From: RFXV01 sp038150465
GTDB taxonomy: Bacteria; Bacteroidota; Bacteroidia; Flavobacteriales; Schleiferiaceae
Direction of reading: 5' to 3'
Length of the DNA: 64,000 nucleotides
Assembly (NCBI GenBank): GCA_038150465.1
Contig: JAYOTP010000007.1
Location: 16,321-80,320, forward strand
Of the stretch, positions 52,063 through 60,104 are shown in pieces. The translations under genes were made by a program, and so were the position numbers. A model generated the notes under the pieces. That model was given only the letters and a program-made list of their open reading frames with translations. It ran no database searches and had not been told where the DNA came from. The first letter of the stretch is position 1; the number at the start of each line of letters is the position of its first letter.

Positions 52063-53303
52063 TCGTGCCGCAGTGCTTCGATGGGATCCAGCCGTGAAGC
52101 CTTGAGCGCCGGGATGAACCCGCTGATAATGCCTACCAACAGACAGATCAGAAAGGCCATTCCCAGCCAGAACCAGGGAATAAAGAAGGGGCCGCCCACA
52201 AAGCTGGCCACCAGATTGCCAATACCGATGCCCACAGCACAACCGAGTATGCCTCCAGCCTGACTGATGACAACCGCCTCTGTCAAAAACTGCCAGGCGA
52301 TGGCGCGACGCGTTGCGCCGAGGGCCTTCCGTGTACCGATCTCGCGGGTTCGTTCCGTCACACTCACCAACATGATGTTCATCAGTGCAATGCAGGCTCC
52401 CGACAGGGTCAGGATGCCGATGAAGGCTGTGGCCATCTCCACACTCCCAAGATTGTCGATCAGCGTATTCGCCAGCTCATCGCTTTTGGTGATGTTGAAA
52501 TTCTCTTCCTCCTTCGGATCGAGTCTGCGGACCATACGCATCAGCGCCGTGGCCTCCCCGATACAGGCATCCAGGCTGAAGCCGCTGGGAGCGATCACAT
52601 TGACCGCATGTGTGCGGTTGTTGCTCGGATAGGCATAGCGTGCATTGGTGTATGGGATCATGCAGTTCCGGTCGCCGCCAAAGCCCACGCCATTGCCCTT
52701 TTTTGCCAGGAGTCCGATCACCCGATAGCGCTTGCCGCGCAGAGCGATGGTCTTGTCAAGTGCCGCTTCGCCGGGAAAGAGTTGATCCCTGAGGTCCTTT
52801 CCCAGCAGGGCAACCGCCGCTCCTTTTTCCACCTCCGTGCGCGTGAAGATCCGGCCCTCTTCGAGGACGTAGCCATCGGTCTGCAAGATGTACTCGTCGG
52901 TCGCTATGACCGTTGAATTGGGATTGGTCTTCAGGCTGCCTGCCTTGATCTCTGCAATGCTGGTCGCGAAATAGGCAATCGATACCAGGGCTCCCGGAAA
53001 GTCGAAGCGCTTCTTGAATTCTTCGGCCTCAGCTTCCGTGATCTCCGGGAACTCTTTCCACTGCTTTCCTTTGCCGTTGATGCGGATATTCGGGCCTCGG
53101 TTCCTAATGGAAAAGGTGTTGGCGCCCAATTGGCTGAAATTGCCGGAAATGCTTTGCTCTATGGCATCTGCAGAGGTGAGGATCCCGACCAATGCAGTGA
53201 TGCCGATGGCGATGATCAACACGGTCAAAACGGCCCGGAGTGCCTGCGCACGCACCGAAGCGAAGGCCACCTGAATGTATTCTTTCCAAAGATCCTGACG
53301 CAT
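52059..53303 (-). CDS. MacB/FtsX-type ABC transporter permease (no ATPase nearby)
   Basis: This 414-residue protein has the MacB-like topology: an N-terminal membrane helix (RAVLTVLIIAIGITALVGIL, about 23-43), a large periplasmic domain (about 45-285) with the MacB_PCD-like AIEQSISGNFSQLGANTFSIR, and three C-terminal helices with the FtsX core (SGACIALMNIMLVSVTERTREIGTRKALGATRRAIAWQFLTEAV). The MacB ATPase partner is absent here. It is embedded in the pyrR-to-ribF operon, 5 nt after the MFS gene, and is coupled to ribF by ATGA. Confidence 0.9.
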   Translation of the reverse strand: MRQDLWKEYIQVAFASVRAQALRAVLTVLIIAIGITALVGILTSADAIEQSISGNFSQLGANTFSIRNRGPNIRINGKGKQWKEFPEITEAEAEEFKKRFDFPGALVSIAYFATSIAEIKAGSLKTNPNSTVIATDEYILQTDGYVLEEGRIFTRTEVEKGAAVALLGKDLRDQLFPGEAALDKTIALRGKRYRVIGLLAKKGNGVGFGGDRNCMIPYTNARYAYPSNNRTHAVNVIAPSGFSLDACIGEATALMRMVRRLDPKEEENFNITKSDELANTLIDNLGSVEMATAFIGILTLSGACIALMNIMLVSVTERTREIGTRKALGATRRAIAWQFLTEAVVISQAGGILGCAVGIGIGNLVASFVGGPFFIPWFWLGMAFLICLLVGIISGFIPALKASRLDPIEALRHE

Positions 53304-53308
53304 ACGCC

Positions 53309-54508
53309 TTAGTCGGTTTGAATTTGGTGAAATCCTTTTCGCCCTGCAAGTCGGAATGCCGTCCAGATGCAGACGGACATGAGAACGGCCGAAGCCACAT
53401 AGGGCCACTGGAAGGAGAAGCCATAGAGCCATCCTCCAACGACCGGACCGATCACCCGGCCCAATGATGCATAACTCTGATACGCGCCCATGACTGCTCC
53501 TTGCTCATCTTCTGAAGCGATGCGCGAAAGTAGACTGCTGATGGTGGGCGTCAAAAAGGCATTTCCAACGCTGATCACAGCCAGACAGGCAAGCTCCCAG
53601 GGATAGAACCAGCCGGTGGGCGGAAAAGGCATGCCCAAAAGACCTATGAGCATCAATGCACTCCCATAGACAAGCAACTGCCGTTCGCCAAACCACCGGT
53701 TGAAGTGGCCGATCATAAAACCCTGAATAAGTGCAGCCATGAGTCCTATGTACATGAACAATAAGCCAATGCGCTTTTCGCTGAGACCAAATTCCTCGGC
53801 CCAGAACAAGGCAGCCGTCACGTGCATCATGGAAAAGGCCGAAATGAAAATGAGGGTGAACGCCATCAGCCTGCCGATCCCTGGTCGGCGTATGGATGAC
53901 CAAAGACGGTTCAGGGGGTTCTCCATTTTCCGCCTGGCCCTGAATCTTTTCTCCAGCGATTCGGGCAGAAGAAAATAGGTCATCAAAAGATTGAAGAGGC
54001 TCAGACCGGCAGCCGCCCATCCAACGGCCATCACCCCAAACTCTGCCTTGAGGAATCCGCCAACAGGAGGCCCTCCTATGAAGCCCAGGCCGAATGCGGC
54101 CCCAATGATCCCAAAATGCCTGGCGCGTTCATTGGGCGGAGTGCTGTCGGAAATATAGGCCTGGGCAGCCGAAATATTGGCAGCTGCAATACCCGCGCAG
54201 ATGCGGGACACAAATAGGATCATCAAAGTGAAGGAATAGGCAAAGAGCACATACGAACAAGCCATCAAGGCCATACTACCCATCAGGATGGGCTTTCGGC
54301 CCCAACGATCGCTCAAATTCCCCCATACGGGTCCAAAGGTGAATTGCATCAGAGAATAGGAGGCAGCTACCCAGCCGATGACCCAGGATGGTGCCCCCAA
54401 TTCACTTGCATAGATCGGCAGGATCGGGATGATCAGGCCAAAGCCCAAAAGATCGATGAAGACCACGAAAAAGAGAACGAGCAGGGGTTTCTGGTTCATT
54501 TTCTCCAT
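53309..54508 (-). CDS. MFS transporter of the TetA/TCR drug-efflux type
   Basis: This 399-residue inner-membrane carrier has about 12 helices. The start LLVLFFVVFIDLLGFGLIIPILPIYASELG and the loop motif GNLSDRWGRKPILMG (the MFS motif A between helices 2 and 3) match the drug:H+ antiporter family, as do GAAFGLGFIGGPPVGG (motif C) and SRICAGIAAANISAAQAYISDSTP. The substrate cannot be inferred. It sits 25 nt after rnz and 5 nt before the FtsX-type permease in the same operon. Confidence 0.92.
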   Translation of the reverse strand: MEKMNQKPLLVLFFVVFIDLLGFGLIIPILPIYASELGAPSWVIGWVAASYSLMQFTFGPVWGNLSDRWGRKPILMGSMALMACSYVLFAYSFTLMILFVSRICAGIAAANISAAQAYISDSTPPNERARHFGIIGAAFGLGFIGGPPVGGFLKAEFGVMAVGWAAAGLSLFNLLMTYFLLPESLEKRFRARRKMENPLNRLWSSIRRPGIGRLMAFTLIFISAFSMMHVTAALFWAEEFGLSEKRIGLLFMYIGLMAALIQGFMIGHFNRWFGERQLLVYGSALMLIGLLGMPFPPTGWFYPWELACLAVISVGNAFLTPTISSLLSRIASEDEQGAVMGAYQSYASLGRVIGPVVGGWLYGFSFQWPYVASAVLMSVCIWTAFRLAGRKGFHQIQTD

Positions 54509-54533
54509 CGGTCAGCCTCTGATCCTCTGCCTT

Positions 54534-55448
54534 TCAATACACATCGATCCGCATTCCATCTTCGGCCAGGTGCACCCTGTCGAAATGCTTCATTCCCTCC
54601 TGCCTGAAGGCTTCAAGCTCCTTGTATCGAGCGGAATAATGACCCATCAGCAAATTCTTGACTCCGGCCATTGCCGCCAGCCGGGCCGCTTGGGCCGCTG
54701 TACTGTGCCGGGTCTTCTCTGCCAGATGTGCCTCAGATTCCAGAAAGGTTGCCTCGTGGTACAGCCAGTCCACTCCTTCCACCCAGGGAGCGATGGATTC
54801 ATCGAAGGCCGTATCCGAACAAAAAGCATAGGCACGGGCAACGGGCCCTGGAAGGGTAAGCTCGCCATTGGAAACGAGGCTTCCGTCTTCCCTTTTCCAA
54901 TCTGAACCTTCTTTCAATCGCTGGTAGGCATATACAGGAATGTCATGGGAGCGAACTGCTTCCACCTGCAGTTTCCGCGGATGCGGCTGCTCACGAAAGA
55001 CGAACCCGCAAGCTGGAACGGAATGCTTCAAGGGAAAGCTGCGCACACTGACCTTTTCATCTTCGAGGACGATCTCGCTCGCATCGAAGCGGAGTGGATG
55101 TATGTGCAATGGAAAACTCAGCCACGTATTGCTGTGGCGAAAAGTGGTGTTCAAAATATCGCGAATGCCCTCCGGAGCATGCAGGTGCAATTCCTTTCCC
55201 CGGTCGAGCAGATGGTAGCTGGAGATCAGCCCCAACAGACCAAAAAAATGGTCTCCGTGCAAATGGCTGATGAAAATATGATTGATCCGCTGTGAGCGGA
55301 GTTTGTACCGCTTGAGTTCGGTTTGGGTGCCCTCTCCGCAGTCGATCAGGAAGGCATGCTCCCGAATATTGAGGTGTTGGGCGGTGGGTTGGGCATTCAA
55401 TCTGGGCGTCGCACTGTGGCAACCCAGAACCGTCAGGCTGTATGCCAT
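54534..55448 (-). CDS. rnz: Ribonuclease Z
   Basis: RNase Z trims the 3' end of tRNA precursors lacking encoded CCA. The 304-residue metallo-beta-lactamase-fold protein has LTVLGCHSATPRLNAQPTAQ, FLIDCGEGTQTELKRY, the zinc motif SHLHGDH (His62, His64, Asp66, His67), FPLKHSVPACGFVF, and later CSDTAF and HEATF with zinc ligands. The nearby cca gene (at 2.8 kb) would complete the 3' end. The ATG directly follows the TAA of the upstream gene (TAAATG). Confidence 0.95.
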   Translation of the reverse strand: MAYSLTVLGCHSATPRLNAQPTAQHLNIREHAFLIDCGEGTQTELKRYKLRSQRINHIFISHLHGDHFFGLLGLISSYHLLDRGKELHLHAPEGIRDILNTTFRHSNTWLSFPLHIHPLRFDASEIVLEDEKVSVRSFPLKHSVPACGFVFREQPHPRKLQVEAVRSHDIPVYAYQRLKEGSDWKREDGSLVSNGELTLPGPVARAYAFCSDTAFDESIAPWVEGVDWLYHEATFLESEAHLAEKTRHSTAAQAARLAAMAGVKNLLMGHYSARYKELEAFRQEGMKHFDRVHLAEDGMRIDVY

Positions 55449-56207
55449 TTAATCCACAATGATCAGCGAGCGACTCCTTTGGTCGCTTCCATCAGAGATC
55501 AGAAGTCGGTAGTGCCCATTTTTCAGCTCGCCGGTGTACAGTGAATGTGTGGCAGAAAATGCTGGGATCTCGCCTGCATCGACCCTTCTCCCGAGGACAT
55601 CCAAGAGCACATATGTTCGCTCTGAAGCCAATGGCTCGGAAAACTGAATGGAAACCACTTCCGAAGCTGGATTCGGTTGCAGCACGAAATCTTGTGACAG
55701 CAGATCGGCCATGCCGATGTTATTGACCACGGACAATTTGAAAATGAATGGCGTCACGACCGTACTGTCCAGAATGGCACCAAATACGAGTCGGGTCGCG
55801 GAATAGGCTGTGATCTCATAGACGCCCAAACTGCTTGGGGTTCCCGTGAGGTCGATACATCCATTCCCTCCACCGGGCCAAATGCAGCCTGGATTATCGC
55901 AAGTGGCCGTCATGCCGGGCGGGAGGCCATTCACGCTGTCAATACTCAGAGAATCCACAGGAACATTCAGCGTGAGTCCAAAAAGGGAGACCGTGGTATC
56001 ACTCAGCACACTGATCTGCGTGACGTAGTTCACAGGCACACCGATCTGGGCGGCAGGCAGAATGATGGCAGTGGTATCGGTTGTGGAACCTGCCGGCGGA
56101 TAAACGCCTGGAATGGTGAAACTTGGATCGGGCACACATTGGGCCGAAACCTGCAGCGTCAGACAGGCGAAGAGCAAGAGGTAAATGGTCTTTTTCATCA
56201 TGGTCAT
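55449..56207 (-). CDS. Secreted beta-sandwich protein with type IX sorting domain
   Basis: This 252-residue exported protein has a signal peptide (TIYLLLFACLTLQVSAQ). The central region is strand-rich, with Cys pairs (MTATCDNPGCIWPGGGNGCIDL) and a putative Ig- or fibronectin-like fold. The C-terminal 75 residues form a type A sorting domain: DFVLQPNPASEVVSIQF, YVLLDVLGRRVDAGEI, then LKNGHYRLLISDGSDQ. It should be exported and attached by the type IX system. It lies between the small STAS-like gene (ATGA overlap) and rnz. Function unknown. Confidence 0.83.
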   Translation of the reverse strand: MTMMKKTIYLLLFACLTLQVSAQCVPDPSFTIPGVYPPAGSTTDTTAIILPAAQIGVPVNYVTQISVLSDTTVSLFGLTLNVPVDSLSIDSVNGLPPGMTATCDNPGCIWPGGGNGCIDLTGTPSSLGVYEITAYSATRLVFGAILDSTVVTPFIFKLSVVNNIGMADLLSQDFVLQPNPASEVVSIQFSEPLASERTYVLLDVLGRRVDAGEIPAFSATHSLYTGELKNGHYRLLISDGSDQRSRSLIIVD

Positions 56208-56539
56208 AAATTAAGTAATCTCTCGATCCGCTCCATTTCGATCAGATCCAGGGCTTCCTGTTGCGTTGGGGCCATGGCGATCTCCAGGCTGCTGTCGATC
56301 TTTTTTTGTTGTTCCTCTTCGATGAGCAATACGACGGAAAATCCCTTGGATCGCCACTCGCCTTGCACATCCAGTACGCGTTTCAACACATCTGCGCTTG
56401 GATCCTGCTCGGTAAGGTCGATAATAAAATCCACTCCTTCCTCATACTGAGCGGGCAGGGCATCCAGATCATGCGCCTGTATCGGATCTGTTGTCCGCAG
56501 ATGCCCAATGCCTCCATCGATCTGTTTGTTCCAACCCAT
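56204..56539 (-). CDS. Small conserved STAS-like protein between pyrB and rnz
   Basis: This 111-residue protein resembles a Bacteroidota family that I remember being encoded beside rnz, ending with a PTxxEAxDxIEMExIER-type tail; here the tail is APTQQEALDLIEMERIERLLNL with the same spacing. Alternating beta and helix segments (FIIDLTEQDPSADVLKRVLDV, FSVVLLIEEEQQKKI) fit a small STAS-like fold. No function is known. ATG 56539 follows pyrB by 4 nt; the longer upstream reading inside pyrB is a shadow frame. Confidence 0.65.
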   Translation of the reverse strand: MGWNKQIDGGIGHLRTTDPIQAHDLDALPAQYEEGVDFIIDLTEQDPSADVLKRVLDVQGEWRSKGFSVVLLIEEEQQKKIDSSLEIAMAPTQQEALDLIEMERIERLLNL

Positions 56540-56543
56540 CTTG

Positions 56544-57473
56544 TCAGTTCTTGTTCTGTGCAGCCAGGAGATAGAGGACCGCCATGCGGACGGCCACCCC
56601 ATTCTCCACCTGCTCCAGGATGATGGACTGCTGGTGGTCGGCCACTTCCGTGGTGATCTCCACACCCCGGTTGATCGGGCCCGGATGCATGATGGTCAAA
56701 GGTCTTCCCCGGCGCTCGAGCCGCTCACGTGTGAGTCCGAATTGCCTGCTGTATTCGCGGGCAGAGGGAAAGTATTTCATGTCCATACGCTCGTGCTGAA
56801 CACGAAGCATATTGGCTACATCGCACCATTCAAGGGCCTTGTCCAGATCCCATTCCACCAGCACACCCAATTGGGAAACCGGCGGTGGAATAAGTGTAGC
56901 AGGGCCACAGAGCATCACTTCTGCCCCCAGTGCCTTGAGGCACAATATGTTGCTCAGTGCCACACGGGAGTGTCTGATGTCTCCAACGATCAGGACCTTC
57001 TTTCCCTCCACCGAGCCCAGTGATCTCCGAATGCTGTATGCATCCAGAAGTGCCTGGGTGGGGTGTTCGTGTGTACCGTCTCCCGCATTGATGATGGATG
57101 CGCGGACATTTTGTGAGAGAAAATGGGCTGCACCCGGATGCGGATGCCGCAGAACGACCATGTCCACTTTCATGGCCAAAATATTATTGATCGTATCGGT
57201 CAGGGTCTCTCCCTTGGACACGGAAGAAGAAGAGGCCGAAAAATTGACCACATCGGCCGACAGGCGTTTCTCTGCCAGTTCAAAGGACAATCGCGTGCGC
57301 GTGGACGGCTCAAAGAATACATTGGCCACGGTGACATCGCGGAGGGAGGGAACCTTTTTGATCGGCCGGTTGAGCACACCGAGGAATTCATCCGCTGTTT
57401 CGAAGATCTGCTCTATGTCCTCAGCCTTCAGACCTTTGATCCCGAGCAGGTGCTTGTGTCCAAATTCAGCCAT
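56544..57473 (-). CDS. pyrB: Aspartate carbamoyltransferase catalytic subunit
   Basis: PyrB makes carbamoyl-aspartate, the first committed step of pyrimidine synthesis. The 309-residue protein has the carbamoyl-phosphate motif FFEPSTRTRLSFE (about 53-65), SKGETLTDT, RHPHPGAAHFL, INAGDGTHEHPTQALLD and MHPGPINRGVEI. No regulatory subunit (pyrI) is adjacent. The start overlaps the pyrR stop by 8 bp. pyrF, the last step of the pathway, lies at 4.7 kb. Confidence 0.96.
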   Translation of the reverse strand: MAEFGHKHLLGIKGLKAEDIEQIFETADEFLGVLNRPIKKVPSLRDVTVANVFFEPSTRTRLSFELAEKRLSADVVNFSASSSSVSKGETLTDTINNILAMKVDMVVLRHPHPGAAHFLSQNVRASIINAGDGTHEHPTQALLDAYSIRRSLGSVEGKKVLIVGDIRHSRVALSNILCLKALGAEVMLCGPATLIPPPVSQLGVLVEWDLDKALEWCDVANMLRVQHERMDMKYFPSAREYSRQFGLTRERLERRGRPLTIMHPGPINRGVEITTEVADHQQSIILEQVENGVAVRMAVLYLLAAQNKN

Positions 57474-58029
57474 CCGTTGTGGGTGTTTGGGTCAGCATGA
57501 CCTGGTCTTTTCCGGACTTTTCCTTCCACTCCACCACAACACGTTCTTCATTGATGGAGTCGATACGCTTTCCTATGATGTTGGCCTGAACAGGCAGATC
57601 CCGATGAAAGCGACGATCGATCAATGCAACGAGTTCGATCCGGGCAGGTCGTCCAAAAGAAAGAACAGCATCCATTGCCGCTCGGACACTGCGGCCGGTG
57701 AACAAGACATCATCCAAAAAAATGACCTTGGCATCTTCCACCAGAAAGTCGATGGCTGTTTGATTCGGATTCAACGGTGCCTCTCTCCGCCTAAAATCGT
57801 CCCGAAAAAAAGTAGTATCCAGTTCTCCGTAGCGGAGGTCCTTTATGCCGTAGGATTCCTTTAGGATCTGCTGGATGCGGCGGGCGAAGATGACCCCGCG
57901 GGGTTGCAGCCCGATCAGGGCAGAGCTTTTGAAATCCTCATGCTCCTCGATCAACTGACAGCAGATGCGATGAAAGATGACAGACAACTCATCAGAGGAC
58001 AGGATCATCTTGGACGAGGCATCTTTCAT
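57466..58029 (-). CDS. pyrR: PyrR bifunctional protein/uracil phosphoribosyltransferase
   Basis: This 187-residue type I phosphoribosyltransferase has the PRPP loop VIFLDDVLFTGRSVRAA (about 102-118), the GLQPRGVIFARRI strand, and the RYGELDTTFFRDDFRR flexible loop typical of PyrR. PyrR from Bacillus binds pyr mRNA leaders to cause attenuation and also has weak UPRT activity. Here the -7 element ends only 6 nt before the ATG, so there is no leader to attenuate; salvage is the likelier role. It heads a long minus-strand gene run. Confidence 0.93.
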   Translation of the reverse strand: MKDASSKMILSSDELSVIFHRICCQLIEEHEDFKSSALIGLQPRGVIFARRIQQILKESYGIKDLRYGELDTTFFRDDFRRREAPLNPNQTAIDFLVEDAKVIFLDDVLFTGRSVRAAMDAVLSFGRPARIELVALIDRRFHRDLPVQANIIGKRIDSINEERVVVEWKEKSGKDQVMLTQTPTTDG

Positions 58030-58035
58030 AGGCTG

Positions 58036-58043
58036 CAAAAATA
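58036..58043 (-). promoter_or_regulatory. -7 element (TATTTTTG) of the pyrR operon
   Basis: An exact TAnnTTTG match on the minus strand ends 6 nt before the pyrR ATG at 58029. It is the only promoter-like signal seen upstream of the whole run to the LRR gene. Confidence 0.55.
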
Positions 58044-58069
58044 GTCAAGTATTGCCCACGGTGTCCTTC

Positions 58070-58109
58070 TGTCATTATGACACCTTTGAGCGGTGGCACA
58101 TCCTTTGGT
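58070..58109 (+). promoter_or_regulatory. Sigma-54-like -24/-12 promoter with upstream palindrome before htpG
   Basis: A 13-bp palindrome TGTCAT-T-ATGACA (58070-58082) precedes TGGCAC-ATCCT-TTGGT (58094-58109). The latter matches the sigma-54 consensus TGGCAC-N5-TTGCW except for GG instead of GC at -12, with the correct 10-nt spacing between the two GG-type doublets. Transcription would start about 14 nt before the htpG ATG. No TAnnTTTG element is present here. The match is seen; sigma-54 use is inferred. Confidence 0.6.
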
Positions 58110-58133
58110 AAAAGCCGTGCAAATCATCAACGA

Positions 58134-60020
58134 ATGGGCAAGATCAATGTAACGGCGGAAAATATTTTTCCGATCATCAAGAAATTCCTCTACTCGGACC
58201 ACGAGATCTTTCTGAGGGAAATGATCAGCAATGCAGTGGATGCAAGTCTTAAACTGCAGGCGCTCTCGCGAATGGGCGAGATCAAAGGAGAGCTTGGAAA
58301 GGTGGATATCGAGGTCTCCGTGGACAAGAAAAAGAAGACGCTGACCATCTCGGACCGCGGCGTGGGCATGACTGCGGACGAGGTGGATAAGTACATCAAT
58401 CAGGTCGCCTTCTCAGGGGCCGAAGAATTTCTTCAGCAATACAAGGACAAGGCAGGGGATGCTGGCATCATCGGGCATTTTGGCCTTGGATTCTATTCGG
58501 GCTTCATGGTGGCCGACAAGGTGGAGATCGTCAGTCGGTCCTGGAAGGAAAGTGACGAAAAGAAGGCCGTGCACTGGAGTTGTCAGGGAGATCCGGAGTT
58601 TGAAATGAAAGACGGCAAGCGCGGAGAACGGGGAACGGATATCATCCTGCACATCAATAAAGAAAACGAAGAGTTCCTCGAGGATTTCAAGATCCGTGAA
58701 CTCCTGAAAAAGTACTGCCGCTTCCTACCCATCCCGATTCAGTTCGGTACCAAAGAAGAGACCATCAAGAAGGGGGAAGGCGAAGAGGCCGAGGAAGAAA
58801 AGATCACTGTCCCGGACATCATCAACAATGCACTTCCGGCCTGGACCAAGAATGCCAGCGAGCTCAAGGATGAGGATTACGCCAATTTCTACAGTGAGCT
58901 GTATCCAATGAGTTTCGACAAGCCGCTCTTCCACATTCACCTGAAAGTGGATTTTCCTTTCGACCTGACGGGTATACTCTACTTCCCGAAGATCAAGCCA
59001 CAAATGGAGCTGCAGAAGAACAAGATCCAGCTCTTCCAGAACCAGGTTTTTGTGACCGACAGCGTAGAAGGCATCGTCCCGGACTTTCTAACCCTTCTGC
59101 ATGGGGTGATCGACTCCAAGGATATACCGCTCAACGTGAGCCGCTCTTATCTGCAGGCCGATGGCAACGTGAAGAAGATCTCGGGCCACATCACCAAGAA
59201 GGTGGCGGATAAGCTGGACGAAATGTTCCGAAAGGATCGGAAAGAATTCGAAGCCAATTGGGAAGACACCAAGGTGATCGTCGAATACGGCATGCTCACT
59301 GAAGACAAATTCAATGAAAAGGCCAAGAAATTCTACCTGCTCAAGGACTCCGAAGGGAACTACCACACGCTTGAAGAATACAAGGAGGTGCTCGGCAAAC
59401 AACAGGAGGACAAGGATGGAAACAACATCTGGCTCTATGCCTCAGACGCCGAAGCGCAACACGAGGGCATTGAGCAGGCCAAAGCGTCAGGATACAAGGT
59501 GCTCTTACTGAACACTCCACTCTCCTCCCATTTGATCCAGCGAATGGAAGGCGACCTTGAGAAGGTACGTTTTGCGCGCGTGGACAGCGACTCCATTGAC
59601 AACCTGATCAAGAAGGATGAGGCCATGCCTTCCAAACTGTCCGAAGAGCAGGAGAAGCAGATCAAGGAATGGGTGGAATCGAAGATGGAAAAGGACAAAT
59701 TCCAGATCAAAGTCGACAGCTTGTCCAGCACCTCAGCTCCGCTTCAGGTCATTGTGCCTGAATTCATGCGCCGAATGAAAGAGCAAAGCATGACGGGCGG
59801 CGGGATGATGGGCCTGACCGATCTGCCGGAATCGTATGAGGTTTTGGTGAATGCCAACCACCCGCTGATCGACCAGGTGATGACACAGGAGGATAAGGAA
59901 CGGGATCAGACCCTGCAGGAGTTGATCGACCTTGCCCTTCTCGGCCAAAACCTGCTTCATGGAGCCGCGCTGAGCGGATTCATCGCCCGGCAGAGAGGGC
60001 GGCTGGAAACCACTGCATAA
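58134..60020 (+). CDS. htpG: Molecular chaperone HtpG (Hsp90)
   Basis: This ATP-dependent Hsp90 chaperone is 628 residues long, the usual bacterial length. The N-terminal GHKL ATPase shows NAVDASLKLQALS with the catalytic and Mg-binding residues, DRGVGMTADEV, VAFSGAEEFLQQY (lid) and GHFGLGFYSGFMVADKV. The middle domain follows with NVSRSYLQADGNVKKISGHI, then the C-terminal dimerisation domain. ATG 58134 gives the exact family start (GKINVTAENIFPIIK). A rho-independent terminator follows. Confidence 0.97.
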   Translation: MGKINVTAENIFPIIKKFLYSDHEIFLREMISNAVDASLKLQALSRMGEIKGELGKVDIEVSVDKKKKTLTISDRGVGMTADEVDKYINQVAFSGAEEFLQQYKDKAGDAGIIGHFGLGFYSGFMVADKVEIVSRSWKESDEKKAVHWSCQGDPEFEMKDGKRGERGTDIILHINKENEEFLEDFKIRELLKKYCRFLPIPIQFGTKEETIKKGEGEEAEEEKITVPDIINNALPAWTKNASELKDEDYANFYSELYPMSFDKPLFHIHLKVDFPFDLTGILYFPKIKPQMELQKNKIQLFQNQVFVTDSVEGIVPDFLTLLHGVIDSKDIPLNVSRSYLQADGNVKKISGHITKKVADKLDEMFRKDRKEFEANWEDTKVIVEYGMLTEDKFNEKAKKFYLLKDSEGNYHTLEEYKEVLGKQQEDKDGNNIWLYASDAEAQHEGIEQAKASGYKVLLLNTPLSSHLIQRMEGDLEKVRFARVDSDSIDNLIKKDEAMPSKLSEEQEKQIKEWVESKMEKDKFQIKVDSLSSTSAPLQVIVPEFMRRMKEQSMTGGGMMGLTDLPESYEVLVNANHPLIDQVMTQEDKERDQTLQELIDLALLGQNLLHGAALSGFIARQRGRLETTA

Positions 60021-60040
60021 AGTTCTCCATACAGCTAAAG

Positions 60041-60064
60041 GCCCTTCTTTCGGAGGGCTTTTTT
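60041..60064 (+). terminator. Rho-independent terminator after htpG
   Basis: GCCCTTC and GGAGGGC form a stem with one G-U pair and a TTTC loop, followed by six T. It begins 21 nt past the htpG stop. Confidence 0.88.
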
Positions 60065-60104
60065 ATGCCGTTCGGCCTCTGTTCGTGCGTATTATCTTCC
60101 TTCC

